DNA of 64,000 bases from Maribacter sp. MMG018 (GTDB taxonomy: Bacteria > Bacteroidota > Bacteroidia > Flavobacteriales > Flavobacteriaceae): assembly GCF_018100785.1 (NCBI RefSeq), contig NZ_JAGJEC010000001.1, positions 744,001-808,000 of the forward strand, written 5' to 3'. Positions 36,941 through 46,391 of this stretch are shown piece by piece (position 1 is the stretch's first letter; each line of letters begins with the position of its first letter). The position numbers were made by a program, and so were the translations under genes. Under the pieces are notes generated by a model. The model made no database searches. It was not told the DNA's origin and worked only from the letters and a program-made list of their open reading frames with translations.

Positions 36941-38182
36941 ATGACAAGAAATGGAAAGATAGAACTAATGGCTCCGGCAGGGAACTATGAGTCCCTACAG
37001 GCTGCTATCGATAATGGGGCCGATTCGGTATATTTTGGCGTAGAGCAATTGAATATGCGGGCCAGGGCTAGTATTAATTTTACTTTGGAAGACCTGCCAG
37101 AGATCGCCCGGCGGTGCGGGGAGAAGAATATACGAACCTACCTTACCCTTAATACGATCATATACGACCACGACCTTTCTATTATAAAGACGGTTTTGGA
37201 TGCTGCCAAAAATGCGGGCATTACAGCGGTGATCGCCATGGATCAGGCCGTTATTTCCTATGCTAGGCAGATTGGTATGGAAGTACATATCTCTACCCAG
37301 ATCAATATTACGAATATAGAAACAGTAAAATTTTATTCGCTGTTCGCAGATACCGTGGTGTTAAGTAGAGAATTGAGTCTAAGACAGATCAAGAATATTT
37401 GTTCGCAGATTGAAAAAGAGGAGGTAAAAGGGCCTTCCGGTAATTTGGTGGAGGTAGAGGTGTTTGGACATGGCGCCCTGTGTATGGCGGTATCCGGAAA
37501 ATGTTATTTGAGCCTACACTCCCATAATTCATCGGCGAACAGAGGGGCTTGTAAGCAAAATTGTCGTAAAAAATACACGGTCATAGACCAAGAAAGTGGT
37601 TTTGAGATTGAATTGGACAACGAATATATGATGTCGCCCAAGGATCTTTGCACCCTCGATTTTCTGGATCAGATCATCGATGCCGGGGTAAAGGTACTAA
37701 AGATCGAAGGTAGGGGGCGTGCCCCCGAATATGTGGCTACGGTCATTAAAACCTACAGAGAAGCGATAGACTCCTATTACGAAGGGACATTTAATAAAGA
37801 AAAGGTAAACGTCTGGATGGAAGCCTTGAAAAAGGTGTATAACCGAGGCTTTTGGGGTGGTTACTATCTCGGGCAGAAACTGGGGGAATGGAGCGATGGC
37901 CCGGGGTCACAGGCTACCCAAAAGAAAGTATATGTAGGTAAGGGGGTGCATTATTACCCAAAACCAGGAATCGCAGAATTTAAGATCGAGGCCTATGATA
38001 TTAAGGTAGGCGATCAGCTTTTGGTGACCGGACCGACAACCGGGGTAAAAGAACTTCAATTGGACGAGATGATGGTGAACGACCTCAAGGCCGAAATGGC
38101 CGAAAAGGGGAACAACTGTACCTTTCCCACCGGCTTTAAGGTGCGGCCCTCCGATAAATTGTATAAAATCGTCCAGCAATAA
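36941..38182 (+). CDS. U32-family peptidase-like protein, probable tRNA hydroxylase TrhP
   Basis: 413 residues. U32 family members include TrhP (YegQ), UbiU/V and RlhA. The segment FGHGALCMAVSGKCYLS with GACKQNCRKKY supplies the four Cys that hold the [4Fe-4S] cluster of TrhP-like proteins. The start APAGNYESLQAAIDNGADSVYFG is family-typical. The length is close to E. coli YegQ (453) and B. subtilis YrrO (about 420). TrhP makes 5-hydroxyuridine at tRNA position 34 using prephenate, without oxygen. The adjacent ferredoxin and trhO genes favour this assignment over a collagenase. Confidence 0.82.
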   Translation: MTRNGKIELMAPAGNYESLQAAIDNGADSVYFGVEQLNMRARASINFTLEDLPEIARRCGEKNIRTYLTLNTIIYDHDLSIIKTVLDAAKNAGITAVIAMDQAVISYARQIGMEVHISTQINITNIETVKFYSLFADTVVLSRELSLRQIKNICSQIEKEEVKGPSGNLVEVEVFGHGALCMAVSGKCYLSLHSHNSSANRGACKQNCRKKYTVIDQESGFEIELDNEYMMSPKDLCTLDFLDQIIDAGVKVLKIEGRGRAPEYVATVIKTYREAIDSYYEGTFNKEKVNVWMEALKKVYNRGFWGGYYLGQKLGEWSDGPGSQATQKKVYVGKGVHYYPKPGIAEFKIEAYDIKVGDQLLVTGPTTGVKELQLDEMMVNDLKAEMAEKGNNCTFPTGFKVRPSDKLYKIVQQ

Positions 38183-38412
38183 TGGTCGTTGTTACACTGC
38201 AGCGGAAGAAGTGCATTGGTTGCAATTATTGTGTCGAATTGGCACCGGAGCAGTTTCAAATGTCCAAAAAAGATGGAAAAAGTGTCTTGTTGCATGCGGT
38301 AGAGAAAAAGGGCTTTCATACCATCAAATCACCTGATGACGCGATTTACGAACCTTGCAGGCAAGCACAACAGGCCTGTCCCGTAAAGATCATTACTACC
38401 AAGATACGGTAA
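38182..38412 (+). CDS. Small 4Fe-4S ferredoxin
   Basis: 76 residues. The CIGCNYC motif supplies Cys11, Cys14 and Cys17, and ACPVKI supplies Cys66, enough for one [4Fe-4S] cluster; Cys59 is extra. The ATG overlaps the U32 stop by 1 bp (TAATG), so the two are translationally coupled. In E. coli the ferredoxin YfhL is needed for TrhP-dependent tRNA hydroxylation, so this is probably the electron donor for the U32 protein. YfhL itself is longer and has two clusters. Confidence 0.85.
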   Translation: MVVVTLQRKKCIGCNYCVELAPEQFQMSKKDGKSVLLHAVEKKGFHTIKSPDDAIYEPCRQAQQACPVKIITTKIR

Positions 38413-38420
38413 TATTAGCC

Positions 38421-38428
38421 TATCTTTG
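38421..38428 (+). promoter_or_regulatory. Candidate -7 element for trhO (TATCTTTG)
   Basis: Exact TAnnTTTG match 39 bp before the trhO ATG; no -33 TTG at standard spacing. It suggests trhO can be transcribed apart from the U32-ferredoxin pair. Confidence 0.45.
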
Positions 38429-38467
38429 CCCGAATAGACTATTCTTTAACTTAACGATTGGTATAGC

Positions 38468-39499
38468 ATGCAACTGTACAATACATTAAGTGCAAAGGAA
38501 AGGGAGGCTCTTATCAAAGAGGCCGGTCAAGAACGATTGACAATTTCTTTCTATAAATATGCACACATCGGCAATCCTGCCATTTTTAGAAACCATTTGT
38601 TCGTTCATTGGAACGAATTGGATGTTTTGGGCCGTATTTACGTTGCTCATGAGGGTATCAATGCCCAATTATCTGTACCGGCAGAGAATTTTGAAGCTTT
38701 CAAAAAACATTTGGACAGCATTTCTTTCTTAGAGAATGTACGGTTGAACATTGCCATTGAACAAGACAACCTTTCTTTTTTAAAGTTAAAGGTCAAGGTG
38801 AGGCGTAAAATTGTGGCCGATGGCCTAAACGACAACGCCTTCGATGTTACCAATAAAGGGGTGCACGTAAATGCGGAACGGTTCAATGAGCTTATCGATG
38901 ATCCAGATACCGTTTTGGTCGACATGAGAAACCATTACGAAAGTGAGATAGGTCACTTTAAGAATGCTATTACGCCCGATGTGGATACGTTTAGGGATTC
39001 TTTGGATATTATAGAAAACGACCTTGCCGACCATAAAGAGGATAAAAAATTGGTTATGTACTGTACCGGGGGTATCCGGTGCGAAAAGGCAAGTGCCTAT
39101 TATAAATATAAAGGCTTTAAACAGGTGTACCAGTTAGAAGGGGGCATTATAGAATATACCCGACAGGTAAACGCAAAAAAGTTGGAGAACAAGTTCGTAG
39201 GTAAGAACTTTGTCTTTGATCACCGCAGGAGCGAACGTATTTCAGACGATGTGATCGCGCAATGCCACCAATGTGGCAAACCCTGCGACACCCATGTAAA
39301 CTGCGCCAACGAGGCCTGTCATCTTCTCTTTATACAGTGCGAGGAATGTGCCCAGAAAATGGACGACTGTTGTTCCGATAGTTGTAAAGAGGTACATGCA
39401 CTGCCATACGAAGAACAAAAGGCGTTAAGAAAGGGTAAAACGGTAAGCAACAAGATTTTTAAAAAAGGAAGGTCGAAAGTACTGAAATTTAAGGGCTAA
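38468..39499 (+). CDS. trhO: Rhodanese-related tRNA uridine hydroxylase TrhO (YceA)
   Basis: 343 residues. An N-terminal acylphosphatase-like domain (about 25-115, HEGINAQLSVP) is followed by a rhodanese domain with active loop CTGGIR (Cys199). The C-terminal Cys-rich zinc domain contains CHQCGKPC, CANEAC, CEEC and CCSDSC. This order defines TrhO, which makes 5-hydroxyuridine at position 34 of tRNA in an oxygen-dependent way. It lies directly downstream of the TrhP-like protein and its ferredoxin, so both routes to the same modification sit together. Confidence 0.93.
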   Translation: MQLYNTLSAKEREALIKEAGQERLTISFYKYAHIGNPAIFRNHLFVHWNELDVLGRIYVAHEGINAQLSVPAENFEAFKKHLDSISFLENVRLNIAIEQDNLSFLKLKVKVRRKIVADGLNDNAFDVTNKGVHVNAERFNELIDDPDTVLVDMRNHYESEIGHFKNAITPDVDTFRDSLDIIENDLADHKEDKKLVMYCTGGIRCEKASAYYKYKGFKQVYQLEGGIIEYTRQVNAKKLENKFVGKNFVFDHRRSERISDDVIAQCHQCGKPCDTHVNCANEACHLLFIQCEECAQKMDDCCSDSCKEVHALPYEEQKALRKGKTVSNKIFKKGRSKVLKFKG

Positions 39500-39501
39500 G
39501 C

Positions 39502-40671
39502 TTAGATTTCTTTGTTTCCGAATACCAAATGTATTAGCAAGGTTGCGATGGAAAGGGAAAGGCCAAGAATGGAAACCCCTGTCCATTTGTAATGTTGCCA
39601 TGCGAGGGCGGCCAAAACTGTTCCAAGGGCGCCTCCCAAGAAAAATATGACCATATAAACCGTGTTCGTACGGTTTCGGGCGTTTTCGTTTCTTGAAAAT
39701 ATGATGTTCTGGTTGGCTATGTGTAACGATTGTTGCCCAAGGTCAACCAAAATCACCCCGATAACGATACCGATGATGGAATGATCGGAAAATAGAAAAA
39801 CCGTCCAAGAGGCAATTAAAATAAGTGATGACGTAATAACGATACGGTTTTTGCTCATCCGGTCGCTTAGTCTTCCTACAACACTTGCGGCCAACGCCCC
39901 TACGATACCTATAAGGCCAAATGTCCCTGTAATACCGCTGCCATAACCAAAATTATCCTCCATTAAAAAAACCAAGGTGGTCCAAAATGCACATAGTCCC
40001 GCAAAGGAAAGTCCACCGCGTACTGCGGCCAAACGTAGGGGAGGTTCCGTCTTGAACAAATGGACCAACGATTTCATTAAACCCTTATAGGTACCGGTAT
40101 AGACGGGATCTACCCTTGGCAATTTTATTTTTAGGAGGACAAAGAGCCCTAACATCATGGCGGTAGCTACAAAATACATGGTGCGCCAACCGAATTGTTC
40201 GCCGATAAAACCACTGATAACCCTGCTTCCTAAAATACCGATCAGCAATCCGCTCATAACGATACCTATAGCACGGCCCCTGTTCTGGGGGTTTGAGAGC
40301 TGGGCAGCCATGGGAACGAACAACTGGGGCAGGGCCGAGGTGCATCCTATAAAAAAGCTGGCAACGACCAGAAGCCATAACGACGGGGCAAACCCTGCAG
40401 CCAACAACGATGCCAGCAAAAGCATAAAATCTATTTTCAATATTTTTTGGTTAGAGACCATATCGCCCAACGGAATTACAAAAAGTAGGCCCGCGGCATA
40501 TCCCAATTGTGTCGCCAAGGCGACATTGCTAACGGCCGATTCGGTGACCCCGAAACTAACCGAGATCATATGAAGTAAAGGTTGGTTGTAGTATAGGTTT
40601 GCCGCTAACAAGCCTGCAGAGAGGCTCATAAGATAGAGAACGGTATCGCTCAACCCTTTTTGTTTTTCCAT
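39502..40671 (-). CDS. MFS exporter (DHA1 type)
   Basis: 389 residues from ATG 40669-40671 (MEKQKGLSDTVLYLMSLSAGLL). The longer frame to 40758 adds a hydrophilic leader and is rejected. Twelve TM helices, motif A-like GDMVSNQKILK after TM2, and PLGD / GRAIGIVMSGLLIGILGSR in the middle. It resembles the YnfM/arabinose-efflux group of drug or sugar efflux proteins. The substrate is unknown. It is convergent with trhO, with a 2-bp gap. Confidence 0.87.
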   Translation of the reverse strand: MEKQKGLSDTVLYLMSLSAGLLAANLYYNQPLLHMISVSFGVTESAVSNVALATQLGYAAGLLFVIPLGDMVSNQKILKIDFMLLLASLLAAGFAPSLWLLVVASFFIGCTSALPQLFVPMAAQLSNPQNRGRAIGIVMSGLLIGILGSRVISGFIGEQFGWRTMYFVATAMMLGLFVLLKIKLPRVDPVYTGTYKGLMKSLVHLFKTEPPLRLAAVRGGLSFAGLCAFWTTLVFLMEDNFGYGSGITGTFGLIGIVGALAASVVGRLSDRMSKNRIVITSSLILIASWTVFLFSDHSIIGIVIGVILVDLGQQSLHIANQNIIFSRNENARNRTNTVYMVIFFLGGALGTVLAALAWQHYKWTGVSILGLSLSIATLLIHLVFGNKEI

Positions 40672-40847
40672 AGATTGGAGTACCCTGTTTTTTTGACTTA
40701 GACAAAATTGTTGCAAAGGAACGAAGAACTGTGGTAAGTTGAGATAAGTTTTCAACACATTAAAAATTTAGTACCTTTACATATAAAATTAATACGAACC
40801 CAATTTGGTCCGAACTTTCCGGTTTAGATCAAATCAAGATATACTAT

Positions 40848-42026
40848 ATGAGCTGTAACAGTTGTTCGACCGGTAAGGACGGACAACCACGTGGGTGCAA
40901 GAACAACGGAACTTGCGGTACCGATGGTTGTAATAAATTGACTGTTTTTGACTGGCTTTCAAATATGGCGCTTCCCAATGGGGAAAAGCCTTTTGAGTAC
41001 GTAGAAGTACGTTTTAAGAACAGTAGAAAAGAATTCTTCAAAAATACCGAAAACCTAACACTTTCTATAGGGGATATTGTAGCAACACAGGCGCAGAGCG
41101 GTCACGATATAGGCATGGTTACCTTGACAGGAGAACTTGTGCGTGTTCAGATGAAGCGTAAAAAGGTAGACTTTACAAAAGAGGAATTGCCAAAAATATA
41201 TAGAAAGGCCACCCAAAAGGATATAGATATTTGGCAGAAATGTCGAGACCGTGAAGAAGAAATAAAAAAACGTTCCAGAGAGATAGCCATTATTCTGAAA
41301 TTACAGATGAAGATCTCGGATGTGGAATTTCAGGGAGACGGTTCAAAGGCTACATTTTATTACACGGCAGAAGAACGGGTAGATTTTCGTCAGTTGATAA
41401 AAGATATGGCCAAGGCGTTCGGTATTCGAATAGAAATGCGCCAAATAGGATATAGGCAAGAAGCCCAGCGATTAGGTGGTATAGGTTCATGTGGGCGAGA
41501 GCTTTGTTGTTCAACTTGGCTGACCGATTTTAGATCGGTTTCCACTTCCGCAGCCCGTTACCAACAACTTTCGTTAAATCCCCAAAAATTGGCCGGGCAA
41601 TGTGGTAAATTAAAATGTTGCTTAAACTATGAATTGGATGTTTATTTGGATGCCCTAAAGGATTTTCCCTCCCAAGATACCAAGTTGTACACCGAAAAGG
41701 GATTGGCCTTTTGCCAAAAAACGGACATATTTAAAGAGTTGCTCTGGTTTTCATACAAAGACGAGCCTGCCAATTGGCATGTGCTCTCTAAGGACCAGGT
41801 GATAGAGATTCTTGAAAAGAACAAGAAAAAAGAAAAAGTGGCCAGCTTAGAGGCCTATGCGGCGGACAATATTGAAGAAGAAAAGGTAGTTTTTGAAAAT
41901 GTAGTAGGTCAAGACAGCCTTACACGTTTTGATAAGCCCAAGAAGAGCAGCAATAAGCGAAACCGAAATAGAAATAGAAAAAAGAACAACAGAAATAGAA
42001 ACAGAAATAAGAAAAATGCGTCGTAG
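40848..42026 (+). CDS. ricT: RicT-like PSP1-domain iron-sulfur regulatory protein
   Basis: 392 residues. A Cys-rich N-terminus (CNSCSTGKDGQPRGCKNN, then CGTDGC) is followed by the PSP1 C-terminal domain (about 95-300) with GRELCCSTWL and KCCLNYELD. In Bacillus, RicT (YaaT) is part of the RicAFT complex that binds Fe-S clusters and aids mRNA maturation; flavobacterial homologues are usually annotated so. The last about 30 residues are a repetitive Arg/Asn/Lys tail, probably nucleic-acid binding. The tail overlaps the gldH start by 11 bp. Confidence 0.88.
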   Translation: MSCNSCSTGKDGQPRGCKNNGTCGTDGCNKLTVFDWLSNMALPNGEKPFEYVEVRFKNSRKEFFKNTENLTLSIGDIVATQAQSGHDIGMVTLTGELVRVQMKRKKVDFTKEELPKIYRKATQKDIDIWQKCRDREEEIKKRSREIAIILKLQMKISDVEFQGDGSKATFYYTAEERVDFRQLIKDMAKAFGIRIEMRQIGYRQEAQRLGGIGSCGRELCCSTWLTDFRSVSTSAARYQQLSLNPQKLAGQCGKLKCCLNYELDVYLDALKDFPSQDTKLYTEKGLAFCQKTDIFKELLWFSYKDEPANWHVLSKDQVIEILEKNKKKEKVASLEAYAADNIEEEKVVFENVVGQDSLTRFDKPKKSSNKRNRNRNRKKNNRNRNRNKKNAS

Positions 42027-42501
42027 TTTTTTTGTTATAATGTCGATTTTATGTTTTTTCTCTTGTAATACCGATGTGGTAACTTCGGAGTACAAAAGCC
42101 TCAATGGGGCCGTGTGGAATAGAGATGATGTAATTAAGTTCAATTTTTCCGAGATCGATACGGTTCAGGAATATAACATGTTCATCAACGTTAGAAACGA
42201 CAATACCTTTCCTTATAGCAATCTATTTATTATTACTTCATTAACGACTCCGGAGGGTGAAGTGCTCCAAGACACTATGGAGTATGAAATGGCTTTGCCA
42301 GATGGAACATGGTTGGGCAAAGGTTCGGGAAGTCTAAAGGAAAATAAATTATGGTATAAGGAAAACATCGTTTTTCCTTCACCAGGCGTATATACACTAG
42401 AAGTTTCGCATGCAATGCGTAAAAATGGAAATGTCTCTGGGATTATAGGACTTGAAGGCATTACCGATGTAGGTTTGGAAATAACAAAAAGTAATCCCTA
42501 A
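42016..42501 (+). CDS. gldH: Gliding motility lipoprotein GldH
   Basis: 161 residues from ATG 42016; an upstream in-frame start at 41929 lies inside ricT and encodes only its basic tail out of frame. The lipoprotein signal MRRSFFVIMSILCFFSC gives the lipidated Cys17. The body matches GldH (FNFSEIDTVQEYNMFINVRN, PYSNLFII). GldH is required for gliding and chitin use in Flavobacterium johnsoniae. The order ricT-gldH-PBP1A is common in this family. Confidence 0.92.
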   Translation: MRRSFFVIMSILCFFSCNTDVVTSEYKSLNGAVWNRDDVIKFNFSEIDTVQEYNMFINVRNDNTFPYSNLFIITSLTTPEGEVLQDTMEYEMALPDGTWLGKGSGSLKENKLWYKENIVFPSPGVYTLEVSHAMRKNGNVSGIIGLEGITDVGLEITKSNP

Positions 42502-42505
42502 GCTT

Positions 42506-44851
42506 ATGGCAAAAGCGGTTAAAAAGAAAAACAACAACAAGGGTTTTTCTAAATATATAAAATGGTTTTGGATCTTATTCATATCTGGAGTGGCATTTGT
42601 TGCCTTGATCTTTCTGTCGGCCTCTTGGGGGCTTTTCGGGGAGTTGCCACCCTATGAATATCTAGAGAATCCTCAAACAAACTTGGCTTCACAGATAATA
42701 TCGTCAGATGGCGAGCTTTTGGGCAAGTTTTATTTGGAGGATAACCGTACAGACGTAAAATACGAGGATTTACCGGATAATTTGGTGAATGCACTGATCG
42801 CGACGGAAGATGCACGTTTTCATGATCACTCGGGTATAGATGCGAGAGGAACCTTGAGGGCTTTTTTCTTTTTAGGAACCCGTGGAGGGGCCAGTACGAT
42901 CAGTCAACAATTAGCAAGACAATTGTTTGTCGGTGTAAGGTCAAGAAACAAGATAGAGACCATTAAACAAAAAATTAAGGAGTGGGTATTGGCCATTAGG
43001 CTAGAGCGTAGTTATACCAAAGAAGAAATCATCAGTATGTATTTTAATATTTATGATTTTGGAAACAATGCCGATGGTATAAGGTCTGCTGCCCGTATTT
43101 ATTTTGGGAAAGAACCAAAAGATCTAAAGACGGAAGAATCTGCCGTGTTGGTGGGTATGTTTAAGAACTCATCTCTCTTTAATCCTTTAAGAAGAGAGGA
43201 AATGGTGAAGAACCGCCGTAATACGGTATTGGGCCAAATGGCCAAGTACGGTTATATTACCGAAGAAGAGAAAGATTCTTTGCAGGCCTTGAAGATGGAT
43301 ATCAACTATAATCCGGAAAACCATAGGGAAGGTCTTGCCACCTACTTTAGAATGTATCTGCAGAGATTCATGAAAGATTGGATAGAAAAGAACCCAAAAC
43401 CTGCGATGAAAGGTGAAAGGGACAAGTGGAACATATATTTGGATGGCCTAAAGATTTATACGACCATAGATTCTAAAATGCAGGCGAATGCCGAGGAAGC
43501 GGTGTACGAACATATGAAAAACTTACAGAGAGAGTTTTTTAATCAAAATACGCCAGATAAGAACCCTACCGCACCATTTTTGGATCTGACTCCTGAGGAA
43601 ACAAATCGAATTATGGAAAGGGCGATGAGAACTTCTGAACGTTGGCGAAAAATGAAAGCCGCCGGCAAAACGGAAAAAGAGATCAGGGAGTCGTTTACCA
43701 AGAAGGCCGAAATGACCGTTTTTGATTGGAACAGTGAAACCAAAGAGAAGGATACGGTAATGACACCGTTGGACTCTATTCGCTACTACAAGACCTTTTT
43801 AAGGGCCGCCATGATGTCCATGGAACCACAAACAGGTCATGTAAAGGCATGGGTAGGTGGTATCGATTACAAACACTTTCAATACGACAATGTAATACAA
43901 GGGGCTAGGCAGGCCGGGTCTACCTTTAAGCCTTTCGTATATGCGGCAGCGATCGATCAATTACGCCTTTCGCCATGTGAAACCTTTCCAGATACCCAAT
44001 ACTGTATTGAAGCGGGCAAGCATGGAAATATAGAACCCTGGTGTCCTGATAACTCGGATGGTAAATTCTCTGGCAAGGATATGACATTGAAATATGCCTT
44101 GGCAAATTCGGTGAACTCGGTAACGGCACAATTAATAGATAAGGTCGGGCCAAAATCAGTAGTATCGATCGTGAAAAACCTGGGCTTGACAAGAGATATT
44201 CTTGAAGTTCCGGCCATTGCTTTGGGAACACCGGAGTTCAGTGTATACGAAATGGTAGGGGCCTATGGTGCATTTGCCAATCAAGGGGTATACGTTAAAC
44301 CGGTAATGGTTACCAGAATAGAGGATAAGAACGGTACTGTTTTATATGAATATGTTCCAGAAACAAAAGACGTATTGAGCAAAGAAGTCTCTTACGCGAT
44401 GATAGATTTAATGAAAGGGGTTACTCAAGGAGGATCCGGAACAAGATTACGTCATAGTTACAACAAGAACAACTCGGTATATAAAAAGATCATAACAGGC
44501 TACCCTTATGAACTCACAAACCCGATTGCCGGTAAGACCGGAACTACCCAGAATCAAAGTGATGGTTGGTTTATGGGAGTAGTGCCCAATTTGGTAACCG
44601 GTGTTTGGGTAGGTGGAGAAGAAAGGTCTGTACACTTTAAGAGTATAACATATGGTCAGGGAGCATCAATGGCACTGCCTATATGGGGACTTTATATGAA
44701 AAAGAATTATGCGAACGAAGATCTTGGTGTTTCTAAGGATGACTTTGAGAAACCCGAAAATATGTCTATCGTAACCGATTGCGACAAATTTGAGAAAGAC
44801 AACAAAAAAGATATGCATTTAGAGGACGATCTAGACGATCTGGACTTCTAA
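42506..44851 (+). CDS. Penicillin-binding protein 1A (bifunctional transglycosylase/transpeptidase)
   Basis: 781 residues. The N-terminal TM anchor (about 19-40) is followed by a GT51 glycosyltransferase with catalytic Glu101 in ATEDARFHDHSG and STISQQLARQL. The transpeptidase has Ser472 in GSTFKP (SxxK), SVN in ANSVNS, and KTG in GKTGTTQNQ. It polymerises and crosslinks peptidoglycan in the periplasm. The C-terminus is acidic (DDLDDLDF). It starts 4 bp after gldH, and a terminator follows the stop. Confidence 0.96.
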   Translation: MAKAVKKKNNNKGFSKYIKWFWILFISGVAFVALIFLSASWGLFGELPPYEYLENPQTNLASQIISSDGELLGKFYLEDNRTDVKYEDLPDNLVNALIATEDARFHDHSGIDARGTLRAFFFLGTRGGASTISQQLARQLFVGVRSRNKIETIKQKIKEWVLAIRLERSYTKEEIISMYFNIYDFGNNADGIRSAARIYFGKEPKDLKTEESAVLVGMFKNSSLFNPLRREEMVKNRRNTVLGQMAKYGYITEEEKDSLQALKMDINYNPENHREGLATYFRMYLQRFMKDWIEKNPKPAMKGERDKWNIYLDGLKIYTTIDSKMQANAEEAVYEHMKNLQREFFNQNTPDKNPTAPFLDLTPEETNRIMERAMRTSERWRKMKAAGKTEKEIRESFTKKAEMTVFDWNSETKEKDTVMTPLDSIRYYKTFLRAAMMSMEPQTGHVKAWVGGIDYKHFQYDNVIQGARQAGSTFKPFVYAAAIDQLRLSPCETFPDTQYCIEAGKHGNIEPWCPDNSDGKFSGKDMTLKYALANSVNSVTAQLIDKVGPKSVVSIVKNLGLTRDILEVPAIALGTPEFSVYEMVGAYGAFANQGVYVKPVMVTRIEDKNGTVLYEYVPETKDVLSKEVSYAMIDLMKGVTQGGSGTRLRHSYNKNNSVYKKIITGYPYELTNPIAGKTGTTQNQSDGWFMGVVPNLVTGVWVGGEERSVHFKSITYGQGASMALPIWGLYMKKNYANEDLGVSKDDFEKPENMSIVTDCDKFEKDNKKDMHLEDDLDDLDF

Positions 44852-44874
44852 TGATGGATTGATAAATTTGTATT

Positions 44875-44904
44875 AAAAACCCTGGCAAGCGCCAGGGTTT
44901 TTTT
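44875..44904 (+). terminator. Terminator after the PBP1A gene
   Basis: A 12-bp stem (AAAAACCCTGGC / GCCAGGGTTTTT) with AAGC loop and T7. It ends the ricT-gldH-PBP1A transcript. Confidence 0.9.
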
Positions 44905-44956
44905 ATATTATCAAATTAAAAGCATTATTTTAGTAATATGATATTTAAATGTGGTT

Positions 44957-45658
44957 ATGATAAAGAAAACGGTATCAAGTGTTGAGGAAGCACTGAAAGG
45001 TGTGCAAGACGGCATGACTTTTATGTTAGGAGGGTTTGGCCTGTGCGGTATCCCCGAAAAGGCAATTGCCGAATTGGTAAGATTGGGAATATCGGATATT
45101 ACCTGTATTTCCAACAATGCTGGGGTAGATGACTTTGGACTTGGTCTTTTACTTCAAAAGCGCCAAATAAAAAAAATGATTTCTTCTTACGTTGGGGAAA
45201 ACGATGAATTTGAAAGGCAGATGTTGAGTGGTGAATTGGAAGTAGAATTGACTCCACAGGGTACATTGGCCGAAAAATGCAGGGCCGCCCAGAGCGGTTT
45301 TCCGGCTTTTTATACCCCGGCCGGTTACGGCACCGAGGTGGCCGAGGGTAAGGAGACAAGAGAATTTAATGGTAAAATGTATGTTTTGGAAGAAGCCTTT
45401 AAAGCAGATTTCGCTTTCGTTAAGGCATGGAAAGGAGATGAGGCCGGTAATTTAATATTTAAGGGTACGGCAAGAAATTTTAATCCGTGCATGTGCGGTG
45501 CCGCGAAAATAACGGTAGCAGAGGTGGAAGAATTGGTGCCTGCAGGGGCTTTGGATCCAAACCAAATACATGTTCCCGGAATATTCGTTCAACGAATTTT
45601 TCAAGGTAACGATTATGAAAAACGTATAGAACAGCGAACCGTAAGAAAAAGAAATTAA
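44957..45658 (+). CDS. scoA: 3-oxoacid CoA-transferase subunit A
   Basis: 233 residues from ATG 44957; a GTG two codons earlier is less likely. Family I CoA-transferase alpha fold with the glycine-rich [13 protein letters not shown] near residue 25 and SNNAG in the next strand. It forms a complex with ScoB, encoded 2 bp after its stop, and moves CoA between succinyl-CoA and acetoacetate, feeding ketone bodies or leucine breakdown products into the TCA cycle. Confidence 0.93.
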   Translation: MIKKTVSSVEEALKGVQDGMTFMLGGFGLCGIPEKAIAELVRLGISDITCISNNAGVDDFGLGLLLQKRQIKKMISSYVGENDEFERQMLSGELEVELTPQGTLAEKCRAAQSGFPAFYTPAGYGTEVAEGKETREFNGKMYVLEEAFKADFAFVKAWKGDEAGNLIFKGTARNFNPCMCGAAKITVAEVEELVPAGALDPNQIHVPGIFVQRIFQGNDYEKRIEQRTVRKRN

Positions 45659-45660
45659 AA

Positions 45661-46317
45661 ATGTTAGATAAGAACGGAATAGCAAAGCGCATTGCGCAGG
45701 AGGTTAAAGATGGCTATTATGTAAACCTTGGAATAGGGATACCCACCTTGGTGGCGAATTTTGTCAGAGATGATATTAGTGTAGAATTCCAAAGTGAAAA
45801 CGGTGTTTTGGGAATGGGGCCTTTCCCTTTTGAAGGGGAGGAAGATGCTGATGTGATAAACGCGGGAAAGCAAACCATAACTACATTGCCAGGAGCATCT
45901 TTTTTTGATTCTGCCACCAGTTTTTCTATGATCAGGGGGCAACATGTAGATTTGACCATTCTGGGAGCTATGGAAGTAGCCGAAAATGGTGATATTGCCA
46001 ATTGGAAGATTCCCGGTAAAATGGTAAAGGGTATGGGAGGCGCTATGGACTTGGTGGCGTCGGCAGAGCATATTATCGTAGCCATGATGCATACGAACAG
46101 GTCTGGGCAGTCTAAACTTCTAAAAAAATGTTCTCTTCCGCTTACAGGGGTACAATGCGTAAAAAAAATCGTTACTAATTTGGCGGTGTTAGAGATAGGA
46201 CCAAAGGGATTTATTTTATTAGAAAGAGCACCTGGGGTCAGTGTTGAAGAGATCAAGGCTGCCACCGAAGGAAATTTAATAGTAGAAGGTGAGATTCCTG
46301 AAATGAAGCTAGGTTAA
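45661..46317 (+). CDS. scoB: 3-oxoacid CoA-transferase subunit B
   Basis: 218 residues. The catalytic Glu46 in the motif SENGVLGMG forms the glutamyl-CoA thioester. VNLGIGIPTLVANF and GMGGAMDLV are also conserved. It pairs with ScoA, as above. No terminator follows directly; the 153-bp gap to the next ORF holds direct repeats. Confidence 0.95.
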   Translation: MLDKNGIAKRIAQEVKDGYYVNLGIGIPTLVANFVRDDISVEFQSENGVLGMGPFPFEGEEDADVINAGKQTITTLPGASFFDSATSFSMIRGQHVDLTILGAMEVAENGDIANWKIPGKMVKGMGGAMDLVASAEHIIVAMMHTNRSGQSKLLKKCSLPLTGVQCVKKIVTNLAVLEIGPKGFILLERAPGVSVEEIKAATEGNLIVEGEIPEMKLG

Positions 46318-46357
46318 GGTCGCATTACTTTTGTGGTATAGAAAACACTTTTAATAA

Positions 46358-46389
46358 TTCACAACATTTTATAATGTCTTCACAACATT
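46358..46389 (+). repeat. Two direct repeats TTCACAACATT, 21 bp apart
   Basis: Identical 11-bp copies at 46358-46368 and 46379-46389, exactly two helical turns apart and ending 2 bp before the -33 TTG of the promoter for the first micro-ORF. The geometry is that of a tandem binding site for a dimeric activator (LytTR-type regulators use 21-22 bp spacing). The regulator is unknown. Confidence 0.55.
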
Positions 46390-46391
46390 AA

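Noticed and set aside
40157..40573. 138-codon ORF antisense to the MFS gene
   Set aside because: Shadow of the real exporter; composition and lack of motifs argue against coding.
40672..40758. N-terminal extension of the MFS exporter
   Set aside because: Hydrophilic 29 residues before the first TM; the ATG at 40671 fits MFS better.
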